Source: Cutaneotrichosporon cavernicola (Eukaryota > Basidiomycota > Tremellomycetes > Trichosporonales > Trichosporonaceae). Taken from it: a stretch of DNA of 64,000 bases. The DNA lies in assembly GCF_030864355.1 (NCBI RefSeq), contig NC_083393.1, positions 2,914,001 to 2,978,000 of the forward strand. Reading direction: 5' to 3'. Both the position numbers and the translations under genes were made by a program. This document shows, piece after piece, positions 44,801 to 56,120 of this stretch (positions are counted from its first letter, which is position 1; every line of letters begins with the position of its first letter). The notes beneath the pieces are model-generated. The model worked only from the letters and a program-made list of their open reading frames with translations, was not told the origin of the DNA and searched no databases.

Positions 44801-46690
44801 GAACTCGACATTCAGACTGGCTCCAAGCGTGTCGCCGAGGCCGAGAAGCGCCTTGCCGAGCTCGCGTCGCAGAACAAGCCCAACGCCGCAGACGAGAAGC
44901 GCATCAAGCAACTCGACACCGATATCGCCTCGCTCACCAAAGATGTAAACGAGCTGCGCGAGAAATCGTCCGGTATCAACGAAGAGATCAAGGAGCTGCA
45001 GAACAAGATTCTCGAAGTTGGTGGTGTCAAGCTCCGCGCTATCCAGTCCAAGGTCTCGACGACCAAGGGTTTGCTGGACCTGGCCTACGATGCGATCACC
45101 AAGGCTGAGGTCGGGCAGGCCAAGGCGCAGCACGACGTCGAGAAGCTCCAGAAGGCAATTGCATCGAACTCGGCCAAGATAGAGGAGGTCGACACTGAAC
45201 TCGAAAGCGTGGAGGACGACCTCAAGGCGATCACCAACGACCTTACCATGCTCCGCCAAAGTGTCGAGGAGGCGCAGGACACGAGCGTCGACGTCAAGGA
45301 ACAATTGGCCGAGTCCAAAGCCAAGCTTGACGAAGCGTCGGCCGAGATTAACGCATTCCGCAAGATCGAGATGGACCTCAAACAGAAGATCGAGGATAAC
45401 GTTCGCGCCCAGAAGGACTCCAAGGACAAGTACAAGCACTGGGCGAAGAGGCACGAGGAGCTCGGGCTCGCTTACATTGAGTGAGTTCAGCAACATGAAA
45501 CGAAAGTGGCCCCAGCTGACAGTGTAGCGAGGAGGACGAAGAGGATGAGGACGAGGAGAAGGAGGCCGAGAAGGAGGGTGACGCCGGTGCCGACGCCGAG
45601 GACAAGGAAGATGAGGATGGCGAGGATGAGGGCGAGGAGGGCGACGAGCCTCGCTCCAAGGAGTCCAAGAAGACGCGCAATGACACGTTAGAGCTAGTCG
45701 AGTACAGCCCCGATGAGCTGCGTGCAGTCAATAAGGACGTCCTCAACGGCGAGATCTCGGTTCTCGAGGGTAAGTCGGCCGCTGATTCATCGTACTAACT
45801 CGCCCAGAAGAGATCGCCAAGGCTAAACCCAATCTCAACGTGCTTCACGAGTACCGCCGTCGCGAAGCGGAATTCCTTGATCGTGCACGCGACATGGAAA
45901 CCGTCACGTCGCAGCGCGACACGGCCAAGCAGCGGTACGACGACCTGCGCAAAGTACGCCTTGAGGAGTTTATGGCGGGCTTCTCGGCCATCAGTGCGAA
46001 ACTCAAGGAGATGTACCAGGTGAGTTGCGATGGGCAGCTTGCGCGTTACGATCTGACCACAGATGATCACGATGGGCGGAAACGCTGAGATCGAGCTCGT
46101 CGACACGATGGACCCGTTCTCTGAAGGGGTTGTCTTGTCTATCATGCCGCCCAAGAAGAGCTGGCGACCTATTGCCAACCTCTCGGGCGGTGAGAAGACG
46201 CTCGCGTCCCTCGCTCTCGTGTTCGCGCTCCACGTATTCAAGCCGACCCCGCTGTATTTCATGGACGAAATCGATGCCGCGCTCGACTTCAAGAACGTGT
46301 CGATTGTGGCCAACTACATCCAGTCCAAGACGCAGGCCGCGCAGTTCATTGTCATCTCCCTGCGTAACGACATGTTCGAGCTCGCGCACCGCCTTGTTGG
46401 CATTTACAAGACGAACAACGTGAGCTCATGCCAAAATCCAGAGCTGACACCAGTGTACGAAGAGTATAGCCATTGACAACAAGGACCTGCGGACGCAGGC
46501 CGTCCGGCGCCCATTAAATGCCCCGCACACGGTGGGCCGGCCAACACCAGGCAAAACACCTGGTCCGTCGCAGAGGTTAACCGCTGCGACGCCGTCCAAG
46601 GCGCCACCAACACCCGCCGCAGCACTGGCATCAACGCCATTACGGGACTCGCGGACATCGGTGCGATTGTCAACATCAACCCAGAGTTAG
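41568..46690 (+). CDS. SMC4: Condensin subunit SMC4
   Basis: ATPase core of condensin, pairing with SMC2 to compact mitotic chromosomes. 1631 residues from exons 41568-42785, 42819-43208, 43241-45480, 45528-45769, 45808-46019, 46063-46419, 46454-46690. A roughly 310-residue disordered N-terminus has a long Asp/Glu tract, then [19 protein letters not shown] and Walker [10 protein letters not shown]. Coiled coil 1 leads to the hinge ([20 protein letters not shown], near residue 850), then coiled coil 2. An acidic low-complexity insert fills the start of the fourth exon. The head closes with the signature [15 protein letters not shown] and Walker [16 protein letters not shown] Pro/Thr-rich tail (about 70 residues) with TP sites ends the protein. 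The length exceeds most SMC4s mainly because of the N-terminus. Confidence 0.96.
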
Positions 46691-46886
46691 AGAGTCTGTT
46701 TGGGATAGGGATACTGGACTGCATTGTCGATCTTGCTTCCTCACGTGTATGTTGTACGATTTTCCTGCAGTGGTGTTATGCATTATGATGCGAGTAATCA
46801 CAAAACGACACTCTATCGATCTCTGCTACCGATGGGTTATTGATAGTACTGCTGATACTGCGACAACATGCTCTCGCTCTCGCTCT

Positions 46887-48410
46887 CTACTTGGTGGTGG
46901 CCCACTCGCAGGGCGTCTTGAGGATGTCCTGGAGCGCCTTTTCGGGGCTGCCTTCCTCGGTGCCGACTGGTGTGCAGTACTCCCAGCGGGCGTTCTCGGG
47001 AAGGGACATGAGGATGGACTCGACGCGCGCGCCTGGAATGTTCAGTCCGAACTTGGTGCCGCGGTCGTAGAGCAGGTTGAACTCGACGTAGCGGCCGCGG
47101 CGGAGGAGCTGCCAGCGGCGCTCGTGCTCGGTCCAAGCCTTACCCTTACGGCGCTGCACGATGGGCACGTAGGCGGGAAGGAAGGCAGACGAGCAGCTCT
47201 TGACAAAGTCGAAGATTTCCTCACGCGAGGGGCTCTTGTCACCGTGAATCTCGGACGAGGAAGTGAGGTCGTCAAAGAAGATGCCGCCGACGCCGCGCGT
47301 CTCCTGGCGGTGAGGCAAGTAGAAGTACTTGTCGCACCACTTCTTGTAGGCCGGGTAGTAGGCAGGGCCGTGCTTGTCACAAGCGGCCTTGAGGGTATCG
47401 TGGAAGAGCTCAGCGTCCTCGGGGTACAGGTAGTTTGGCGTAAGGTCAGAGCCACCGCCGAACCACCAGGCGACGGGCTCGAGGGAGTCTGCGTCGCACA
47501 GCTCAAAGTAGCGGTAGTTGAGATGGACAGTAGGCACATGGGGAGAACGGGGGTGAATCACAATAGACAAGCCGGTTGCAAAGTAGGGCAACGGCGTGTC
47601 GGAGGGCACAATGCTCGAGTGGTCGGCGCGCATCTGCTCCTGGCCGCCGCGGGGCATACGCCCCTCCACGACCGAGACGTTGACGCCAGCCTTCTCAAAC
47701 ACGCGGCCGCCGGCCAAAACGCACGACGAGCCTTCACCTCCGGTCGGCCGAATCCAGTGGTCTCGCAGGAAGGTCGCAGGAGCATGCTCGCCGTCCGGGG
47801 GCGCCGAGGCCTCGATGCTCTCGAGCGTCTGCACGATGTGATCCTGCAGATTCGTGACCCACGTGGCCATGCGAATGCGCATGGGGTTCTGAGGGTCAGC
47901 CTTGATCAGAAGCGGCGCGGGGACACACGGAGCAGCAGGCCAAAGCCGAGCAAAAGGCCCACGCCCAGGTCGCGGTACGCTTCGCTGTCGTCTTCGGTCT
48001 CTTGGTGCGCTGTTGCGCCATACACGTGCCGCAGCACGCCGACATGGCGGTAGCCCGCACACACCTTGGGGTCGTCCATTTCGAGCGCGTGGATCGGCTG
48101 CCATTCCATGCCGCTAGTGTCGGGCATTTCGGGGACAGCGGCGCCGTCTGCGTACGCCGTCGCACTGGTGTTGAAGTAGTTGTAAAGGAGGGCTGCGGTG
48201 AAGCCACCCGCAACGCCACCCGCAGCGAGCTTGACCAGAGAGGTACCACTCGGCTGCTGGCCCGTCACGTAGGAGCGGGCGGCTGTGACGTCAGAACGTG
48301 GGCGCGATCAAGGTGAGGTCAAGTGAGGAAGGCTCACCGAAAGGAGCGCGGCGACGGAGAGCATGTGTCGCTGGCCGGGAAGCGCGGAGTGCTGATGTCC
48401 TGAGTGACAT
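46887..48410 (-). CDS. HEM13: Coproporphyrinogen III oxidase
   Basis: Heme biosynthesis enzyme that oxidatively decarboxylates coproporphyrinogen III to protoporphyrinogen IX with O2. 430 residues; minus-strand exons 48410-48338, 48282-48065, 47888-46887. The N-terminus MSLRTSALRASRPATHALRR is an Arg-rich presequence, followed by a hydrophobic stretch (LVKLAAGGVAGGFTAALLYN), suggesting intermembrane-space sorting, unlike the cytosolic S. cerevisiae enzyme. The junction MDDPK/NPMRIRM matches the family N-terminal helix. Core motifs: FEKAGVNVSVVEG, HLNYRYFE, AWWFGGGSDLTP, RQETRGVGGIFFDDL, YVEFNLLYDRGTKFGL. The 176-nt second intron is long for this genome and would stop translation if retained. 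Divergent from COQ8 and convergent with SMC4. Confidence 0.93.
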
Positions 48411-49293
48411 TGTAAAGGAAGTGGTTTGATGGGAAAGGGGGAGGCAGGGGGAGACAAAGCTATGGCTTAAGTAGGAAGGTTAGGAAGGGGTGGGTTGTTG
48501 AGGAAGGTGGCTTGATGGTTTACCTGTCGAAAGGTCAGATTGCCCAGCTGACCTTTTGTCTCTTGCATCATCAAAATCCAAATTCAGTGCCCCTAATTAG
48601 CCACTTCAACCAAAAGCTAGTTAGCTCAGACCCCTCGAGTCTTCGTAGCCCTTTGATATCTTTGATATCCTAGACTAGATCTTGACCAACATGACCCACG
48701 CGCACGCGCACAAATACGCCCACGCGTCTGTTGCTTGGTATCGCGCTCGACCTGCTCAATGGCCATCTGGGTGTGATTCTATACCAAATATGCTTCTTCC
48801 CTCGTTCCCACTTACCCTCCTACGAACAATGGTTTGTGCATTCCGAGTTGATTGTTGTTTGTGCGTCATTCTCACGTGCCACTGTCAATGTGCTTCTATT
48901 GTTCTTTCAGCCTTGACCCATCCATGCCATCCACCATGAACCAGTTACCCGGTACCCATTACCCACCTTCACCCACCGTTACTATCATCCCATGGAGGTT
49001 CCGTCCAATCTCAACTCGGCCGACTCCGCCCGTTCCCGAGCATGGCACGTGGATTTCACGTGACAAGTATAGCCGGTACACCGATGATGGGCGACAATGC
49101 CGATGGGCAGAAATGGTGATCTGTGCCAAAGTTGGCCAATAAACACAACGCCGAGGTCCGAACCGCGCAATGACCCTCTTGATGACCCTCTTGGAGACCC
49201 CACAGCCTTGAACAATCTCTCGCCGGAATCCGATTCACCGACAAGTCCGTACACAATACTGCAAGAGCGCTCACAGATATACATACAGCAACC
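48411..49293. promoter_or_regulatory. Divergent HEM13 / COQ8 promoter region
   Basis: About 880 bp between two divergent mitochondrial-enzyme genes. It holds a duplicated CTTTGATATC motif near 48651-48670 and CACACGCGCACGCGCACA-like alternating sequence near 48700. No domain-bearing open frame. Co-regulation is an inference from layout only. Confidence 0.5.
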
Positions 49294-52200
49294 ATGCGCC
49301 GCACGCAAAAGCTTTTCCGCTATACACCAACACCATCCATGCCCCCACGTCCCCGCCGCCCCGTGATCATGACTGCGGCAGCTCGAGTCTTTGCCCGCGC
49401 AGCCGCCATCCAGGCAGAGGACGCTGCCGCCGCTGCTGGCCCGGCTGCCATCGCCCGCCGTGCCTCGATTACCGAGGAGCCCTCGGTATCGGCCGCATCC
49501 TTCTCAACCTCAGCCAGCGCCCAGAACCTCGCGACCTCGATGGCTTCCGGCATACAGGTCACCCCCGAGATGTACCCCCCGCCGAGTTGGCGCCGCCGCC
49601 CTGTGAACCGCGAGCCCGACTATGATCGCCGCCAGCCTTTGCCAGCCGACATGCCCACGCTCCCGCTCGCTTCCCACTCGGTCCCGCTTACCGGCGCGAC
49701 ATTGTATGGCGGTAACGAGGGCCGCTTCGTCCCCGAGACCGAAGACAATGACCCCCATGACCTCGTGGCCTTTTCCCTCTCCGACCCGCTCGACCTTGCT
49801 CACCACCGCTTGGTGCCGGTTGAGGATAACGATCCGCATGACCTCATGGCCGCGACGCGCTGGTCGTTCGGCGACCCGACTGACCACGAGATGCTTGCGC
49901 GCAAAAAGTACACTCCGCGCCCATTCACGCCCGTCTTCATTGCGGGCGAGGACAACGACCCGCACGACCTCTCGGCAGCCACGCGCTGGAGCCTCAGCGA
50001 CCCGCTCGACCTCCACGCGGGGACGCCCGGTCTCAGCCGCGTCAACCACGAGGACAATGACCCTCACGACATGTGCGCCCTCACGAGCTGGTCCCTCAGT
50101 GACCCCCTCGACACTGACCCCAACAAGTTCAAGTACCTCCAGAGCCGCCTCGCCAAGGTAGAGGACGACGACCCGCACGACCTCATGGCTGGCACCAAGT
50201 GGAGCTTTGGTGACCCGACCGACCACGAGATGCTCGCTCGTAAGCGCACAAAATACACGCCTCCTGTGTTCAAGCCGGTCTATGTCGGCGCGAACGCCCC
50301 GACCTCTGACCTCCATGCGTGGAGCATGAGTGACCCGCTCGACCGTCCGGGCCCTAGCTACAAGCCCAAGGCACCAGCCAAGACCCAGGCGCAGATTGAG
50401 CGCGCAGCCGCCGAGAACAACGACCCTCACGATCTCATGGCAGCCACTCGCTGGTCGTTCGGCGACCCGACCGACCACGAGATGCTGGCTCGCAAAAAGT
50501 ACTGCCCGCCCGAGTTCAAGCCAGTGTTTGTCGGCGTCGAAGCCAAGCGCGGTCCGCACGATCTCACGGCCGCGACCAAGTTTAGCTTGAGCGACCCATT
50601 CGACAGCGCGCGCAAAGTCAAGACCCTCCCGAAAGAGGACAATGACCCGCACGACATGTGCGCCTCCACGCGCTGGTCCTTCGGAGACCCGACTGACCAC
50701 GAGATGCTTGCGCGCAAAAAGTACACCCCGCCAGAGTTCAAGCCGGTATTCGTAGGCGGAGAGGGAGCCGGCCGCAGCCCACACGACCTCACTGCCTCCA
50801 CAAAATTCAGCTTGAGCGACCCCTTTGACTCTGCGCGCAAGGTCAAGACGCTCCATAAGGAGGATAACGACCCGCACGACCTGATGGCCGGTACCAAGTG
50901 GTCGTTTGGCGACCCGACCGACCACGAGATGCTTGCGCGCAAGCGCATGAAGTACACCCCCCCTGAGTTTAAGCCTGTCTTTGTTGGCAGCGAGCAGGCG
51001 GCCGGCCGCAGCCCGCACGACCTCACCGCTGCTACCAAGTACAGCATGAGCGACCCGCTTGACTTTGATCGCGTCCGCAAGACAGGCTTGGCGACGCCTG
51101 CCGCGACCCGCCCGACGTCGCCAGTGGACACAGTGCAGAAGGCGGTGGAGGCAATTGCGGCTGCCAGGGCCTCCGAGCCGGCCCCAGTCATGGCTCCCAC
51201 GCCGCCCCTTTCGCCGGCCACCTCGGGCCTAGGCATCGATCTTGAGGGTGCGGACGTCGACCCGGCTTCCTTTCTCCCAAAGATCAACCGCGACCCCGAC
51301 GAGGAGAGGGTAGCGCTGCGTTCCTCGGCTGTCCCGTCATCCCGCATCGGCCGATTGTTTCACTACGGCTCCCTCGGCCTCTCCCTTGGACTCGGCGCTG
51401 CGACAGAGACTATCCGCCGTACCGCTGGCGGGGCGGGCAGCGGCAGCGTTTTCATGAGCGATGCCAATGTGCGCCGCCTTGTCGCGACGCTGGGCCGTAT
51501 GCGAGGCGCGGCACTCAAGCTCGGCCAGTTCATGTCGATCCAGGACAACACGATGCTGCCGCCCGAGATTGAGCGCGTCCTCCAGCAGGTACAGGACCAC
51601 GCCAACTACATGCCCGAGTGGCAGATGGAGAAGGTGATGCGCACCGAACTTGGCTCCGAGTGGGAGAGCCTGTTCAAGGTCTTTGACCGGGTGCCCGTCG
51701 CTGCCGCCAGCATCGGGCAGGTGCACCGCGCCGTGTTGGCCGACGGCACGCCCGTCGCCGTCAAGGTCCAGTTCCCTGGTGTCGCGGGCTCGATCGAGAG
51801 CGACATTTCCAATGCCTCGATCCTCCTCCGTGGCTCGGCTGTGCTTCCCAAGGGCCTGTACCTGCAGAACACGATGGCTGTCGCTAAGCGCGAGCTTGAG
51901 GACGAGTGCGACTACGTGCGTGAGGGCGCTGCCGGTACGCGTTTCCACAACCTCCTAGCCGGCGACGCAGTATTCGACGTCCCTCGCGTCTTCGAGCACG
52001 CCACGACCTCCAAGGTGCTTACGACCGAGTGGATGTCAGGTCGCCCTCTGAGCAAGATGAAAGGCATGAGCCAGGAGCAGCGCGACCTCATCGGCTCCAA
52101 CATCCTCCGCCTGTGTCTCCAGGAACTCTTCACTTTCCGCTTCATGCAGACGGACCCGAACTGGGCCAACTTCCTCTTTGACGCGCCCACCGGTCGTATC

Positions 52201-52647
52201 CAACTCATCGATTTCGGCGCGAGCCGCGAATACACAAAGGAGTTCATGGACGGATGGTACCGCCTCCTCCAAGCTGCTCTCAATGGCGACAGGGCCGCGA
52301 TGAAGACCGAGAGTCAGAGCCTCGGATACCTTACCGGTGAGGAGAACGATCTCATGGTCAACGCGCACCTCGACAGCATGGCTGCTCTCGCTTCGCCGTT
52401 CCAGCATGAGGGCAAGTTTCACTTTGCCGACCAGACCATTACGGACCAGGTGCGAGCTCTAATCCCCGTCATGCTCCAGCACCGCCTTACCCCGCCACCG
52501 GCGCCGACGTATTCCCTCAACCGCAAGCTCAGTGGCGCGTTCCTCATGTGTTCCAAGCTTGGGGCCGAGGTTGATTGCAAGGCCCTCTGGGAGGGGGTTA
52601 CGGCTGGGTACGAGTTTGGGCCTGAGACGACGGGCGCGACGGCCTGA
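49294..52647 (+). CDS. COQ8: COQ8/ADCK3 atypical kinase with N-terminal repeat array
   Basis: UbiB-family ATPase/kinase of the mitochondrial coenzyme Q complex. Single exon, 1117 residues, about twice the usual length. The Arg-rich start MRRTQKLFRYTPTPSMPPRP fits a mitochondrial presequence; in-frame ATGs at 49339 and 49369 are alternatives. Residues about 148-599 are twelve repeats around DNDPHDL.A.T.WS..DP.D, unlike any COQ8 I know. The kinase part begins at about residue 690: KxGQ motif ALKLGQFMSIQD (about 738), the Ala-rich loop VAAASIGQVH (about 803), FMQTDPNWANFLFD (about 953) and IQLIDFGASREY (about 972), all key COQ8 residues in place. The repeats are one continuous frame with the kinase, so a fusion is real in the DNA, not a splice artefact. 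Role of the repeats unknown. Confidence 0.92.
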   Translation: MRRTQKLFRYTPTPSMPPRPRRPVIMTAAARVFARAAAIQAEDAAAAAGPAAIARRASITEEPSVSAASFSTSASAQNLATSMASGIQVTPEMYPPPSWRRRPVNREPDYDRRQPLPADMPTLPLASHSVPLTGATLYGGNEGRFVPETEDNDPHDLVAFSLSDPLDLAHHRLVPVEDNDPHDLMAATRWSFGDPTDHEMLARKKYTPRPFTPVFIAGEDNDPHDLSAATRWSLSDPLDLHAGTPGLSRVNHEDNDPHDMCALTSWSLSDPLDTDPNKFKYLQSRLAKVEDDDPHDLMAGTKWSFGDPTDHEMLARKRTKYTPPVFKPVYVGANAPTSDLHAWSMSDPLDRPGPSYKPKAPAKTQAQIERAAAENNDPHDLMAATRWSFGDPTDHEMLARKKYCPPEFKPVFVGVEAKRGPHDLTAATKFSLSDPFDSARKVKTLPKEDNDPHDMCASTRWSFGDPTDHEMLARKKYTPPEFKPVFVGGEGAGRSPHDLTASTKFSLSDPFDSARKVKTLHKEDNDPHDLMAGTKWSFGDPTDHEMLARKRMKYTPPEFKPVFVGSEQAAGRSPHDLTAATKYSMSDPLDFDRVRKTGLATPAATRPTSPVDTVQKAVEAIAAARASEPAPVMAPTPPLSPATSGLGIDLEGADVDPASFLPKINRDPDEERVALRSSAVPSSRIGRLFHYGSLGLSLGLGAATETIRRTAGGAGSGSVFMSDANVRRLVATLGRMRGAALKLGQFMSIQDNTMLPPEIERVLQQVQDHANYMPEWQMEKVMRTELGSEWESLFKVFDRVPVAAASIGQVHRAVLADGTPVAVKVQFPGVAGSIESDISNASILLRGSAVLPKGLYLQNTMAVAKRELEDECDYVREGAAGTRFHNLLAGDAVFDVPRVFEHATTSKVLTTEWMSGRPLSKMKGMSQEQRDLIGSNILRLCLQELFTFRFMQTDPNWANFLFDAPTGRIQLIDFGASREYTKEFMDGWYRLLQAALNGDRAAMKTESQSLGYLTGEENDLMVNAHLDSMAALASPFQHEGKFHFADQTITDQVRALIPVMLQHRLTPPPAPTYSLNRKLSGAFLMCSKLGAEVDCKALWEGVTAGYEFGPETTGATA
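49735..51090 (+). repeat. Twelve-unit coding repeat (DPHDL/DPxD units) in COQ8
   Basis: Units begin near 49735, 49819, 49945, 50047, 50158, 50305, 50413, 50548, 50635, 50770, 50860 and 51007. Long units carry RWSFGDPTDHEMLARKKY then TPPEFKPVFVG; short units carry SLSDPxD. From about 50413 on the two types alternate strictly, giving three copies of a higher-order unit of about 70 residues. Unit 6 is degenerate and lacks the N-D-P-H core. Nucleotide identity between long units is high, so recent tandem expansion is likely. Confidence 0.9.
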
Positions 52648-53374
52648 TGTACAGTAGTTGCATTTATAGACCACTCTTGGATGTCATGTGTACATGAGAA
52701 GAGGCGAAGAGGAAGCTAGGAGAACTGTCCGCAGGTTTCATTAGGTTTGTGATTAGCACCCATAGGAAATATTTTGAATAGTTTGTAATGAGTCACAGCC
52801 CACCCCACTCCGTCTTCCTTGCAACCATCCTTTTCCAGCTGGCCTGCAGCCTTGGGATCACCCATCTAGTCCTGTTCCAGCATCGACTTAACTCGGACCC
52901 GTGCAAGTATGAGCGATTCAGTGAGGGGTAATGTACCTGTAGTTGCCTGCGTCCGGCCTTTGGCACCTCTAGCATTCTAGATCTGTGCCTCTGTAACGAA
53001 CTCTGTAGGCTCTCTGGTCGCACCAGACAAAGAGCATCGAGGTGGGGGCATCTGGGTTACTGACGCGTTTTGCCTCCGCTATCAACCCGATTCTTATTCC
53101 AGTTAGAACCAAGTATTAATTGACGGAGGTTTCGGCGTTTAAATGGTGTGGCACATGAATCTCTGGAGCTTTTGAGTCTAGTTCCTTTGTGCATCGGCGT
53201 GTCGAGCCACTCAAACCCGCTGTCGAGCACTTAACAAAACGCGCCGCGTGTCCCGTCCCACCCCGACCAGACACGACTAGCACGCCAGGAAGACCGTCCC
53301 AGCGTATCCGCGAGCGCGAGCAACCCCTTCTCCCCCCCCCCCCCACCAACAAAACACCCCCTACTACCAACAAA
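52648..53374. other. Intergenic COQ8-NIP1
   Basis: About 730 bp. The NIP1 leader contains a 13-nt C run at 53332-53344, shortly before the start codon. No gene seen. Confidence 0.6.
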
Positions 53375-56120
53375 ATGTCGTTCTTTGCCCGTCTCGGCGG
53401 TTCGGACAGCAGCGACTCGGAGTCGGACGACGAGTCCATCCTCTCGCAATCCGGCTCGGAGGATGAGAAGCCAAAGAAGAAGACTATGGCGTCCAAGTTC
53501 CTTGCCGGAAGCGACAGCGACAGCGATGATGACAGCTCGGACGAGGAGGAGATGATGAGCGACTCGGACGACGACGACGACGAGGCTCCCAAGAACAAGG
53601 TGAGTCAAAGGGCCCCCTTCTTGTCATGCTGATAGCAGCGCGCCAACATGTTCCTGAACAGCGACTCGGACTCGGACGACGACGACGACGATGACGAGAA
53701 GATCCGCGTCATGTCTGCCAAGGACAAGCGGTAGGTTGACATGGACGGTGGCGAAAACGGGATAAAGCAAGGAAATGAGACTGACCGAAAGCTTTGCTGA
53801 GATGGAGGCCGCGATCAACAGCCTTCAGAACGCGACCAAGGCCGGCGGCGCAGCGTGCGACTGGGTTGCCGCCAACAGCGAGCTCGACAAGCTTATCCGC
53901 TTCATCACGCGCCACGCTACTTCCATGAATAACTCTTCCACGCCTGCGGAGGGCCACATCCCGCCCTCGTTCCTTGCAGCCGTTACCGAGCTCGACGACA
54001 CGGTCAATGACACTATCAAGTCGGAGAAGTCGGCCAAGAAGAAGATGCCCGCCAACAAGGGCAAGGCTATCAACTCGATCCGCCAGACGCTCAAGAGGCA
54101 GCTCAAGACGCACGAGACCCAGCTCGGCCGGTACAAGGCGGACCCCGAGGCGTACTCTGAGGCGTACGCCAATGCTATTATCCCTCCCAAGGCCGAGAAG
54201 AGGGCGGTCCGCACCGAGGCGCAGGAGGGTGAGGACGACGAGGCCGGGTTCGCTACGGTTGGCCGCGGTGGCCGCTCGCTTAACCTGACTGCGGACGGCG
54301 TGTTCAAGACCCTCAAGGAGATCTTTGAGCAGCGTGGCCGCAAGAACACGGACCGTGCCGAGACCATCCGCATCCTCTCCAAGCTGCTCGAGGTTTCAGA
54401 GACGACCTACCAGCGCATCCGTGTGCTTCTTGCCCTGATCCCTGCCCGCCTCGACTACTCGACCAACCTCCCCTCCATTCCCCACGACTCGTGGGTCTCG
54501 TGTCTCCACGAGTACGACCAGCTCGTCACTATCCTTCTTGAGAACAAGGACTATGTTGTCAAGGGCGACGTCGAGGAGTACGATGACATGGAGGAGCGCA
54601 CGCCTGAGACTGAGAAGGGCCGTGTTGCCATCCGTGGCAACATTGTCAGCTTGCTGGAGAACCTTGACAACGAGTTCACCAAGACTCTGCAGCACACCGA
54701 CGCTCTCGAGCACGGCACCGAGTACATCGCCCGTCTCCGTGAGGAGGCGCCTCTGTACGTTGCGATTGTCAAGTCGCAAGTCCTGTTCGAGCGCGAGACC
54801 TGGGCGGACCAGATTGCCCGTGCGGTCATGCGCCGCCTCGAGCACATTTACGGGAAGCCCGACCTTATCATCGACCACTTCGAGGCTGCTGTCAACAAGG
54901 CTACTGCTGCTAGCAAGCTCCAGTCGGCCATCACTCCCTTTGGTGTCCAGCGTTCGGCCAGCGAGCTCGTACAGGCGCTGTGCGTGTTCATCTACCAGTC
55001 GGACCAGCCACTGCTCCGTGCCCGTGCCATCCTTGCCCATATCTTCAACCACGCCATGCACGTGCGGTACCACGAGGCACGCGACCTGCTGCTCATGTCG
55101 CACTTGCACGACACTATCCAGCACGCCGACGTGGCGACCCAGATCATGTACAACCGTGCGCTCATGCAGCTCGGCCTCGCCGCGTTCCGCAACGGTTATA
55201 TCCACGACTGCCAGACCATCCTTGCCGACATGTTCCAGAGCACCCGTACCAAGGAGCTCTTGGCGCAGGCCATCCAGCGCTACTCGAACACGCTCACGCC
55301 CGAGCAGGAGCTCATTGAGAAGCGCCGCCTCCTCCCCTTCCACATGCACCTCAACATTGAACTGCTTGAGGCTGCCTACCTCACCTCGTGCATGCTCGTT
55401 GAGATCCCCCTTCTTGCCGCCGCCGACACTGAGGACCAGAAGCGCCGCATTGCATCCAAAACGTTCAAGCGCTACCTCGACAACGCCGAGAAGGTTGCCT
55501 TCATGGGTCCCCCCGACATTACTCGGGATTATATCATCAAGGCATCCAAGTCCCTCGAGGCTGGCGAGTGGGAGCGTGCTCGTGACCTGATTCTGAGCGC
55601 AAAGATCTGGACTCTTCTGGACGACGTGGAGGAGGTCAAGACAATGCTCGCCCGCAAGATCCAGGAGGAGGGTCTCCGCACCTACCTCTTCACCTATGCG
55701 CCCTACTACGCCTCCCTCTCCCTTGTCCACCTCGCCGACATGTTCTCGCTTTCCCAGCAGACTGTCACCTCTATCATCTCGCGCATGATCTACACGGACG
55801 AGATTGCCGCTTCGCTCGACCAGATCGACCAGGTGGTTGTATTCCACCGCGTCGAGCAGACTGAGGTGCAGCGCCTGGCACAGCAGCTGGCTGAGCGCTG
55901 CGTCGGCCTCGTCGAGCAGAACGAGAAGGCTCTCGACGTCAAGCTCGGCTCGGCGCCTGGTGCTGAGCGCTCTGGCCCGCGCGACGGTGCTACTGACGGC
56001 CGTCCTCGCCAAGAGCGGAGGGGCGGGGGTGCTCGCGGCGGTGGCCGTGGGCGTGGGTTTGCAGGTCGTGGGCGAGGCTTCAACTCGGGCCTTGGCTCCC
56101 AACGGCGTGTCGCGGCCTAG
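53375..56120 (+). CDS. NIP1: Translation initiation factor eIF3 subunit c
   Basis: Core eIF3 subunit that bridges eIF1, eIF5 and the 40S subunit during start-codon selection. 881 residues from exons 53375-53599, 53639-53730, 53792-56120. The start [20 protein letters not shown] is the family's acidic Ser/Asp N-terminus, continued in exon 2 ([13 protein letters not shown]). The eIF3c N-terminal domain follows ([16 protein letters not shown] onward), then helical repeats ([20 protein letters not shown] segment near residue 570) and the PCI/winged-helix region, with [20 protein letters not shown] near 790. The C-terminal 40 residues are an RGG-type tail ([20 protein letters not shown]), expected to bind RNA and be arginine-methylated. 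This tail is shorter or absent in some yeasts. Confidence 0.95.

Noticed and set aside
47888..48282. Apparent frameshift or separate small mitochondrial protein upstream of HEM13
   Set aside because: A GTGTGT donor and a CTGACCCTCAG acceptor join both parts in phase and restore a family-like DPKNPMR junction, so one spliced gene explains it.
48285..48292. Palindromic TGACGTCA resembling a CRE site
   Set aside because: It lies in HEM13 intron 1, where it coincides with the CTGAC branch point and the acceptor. Its match to a factor site is more simply explained by splicing signals.
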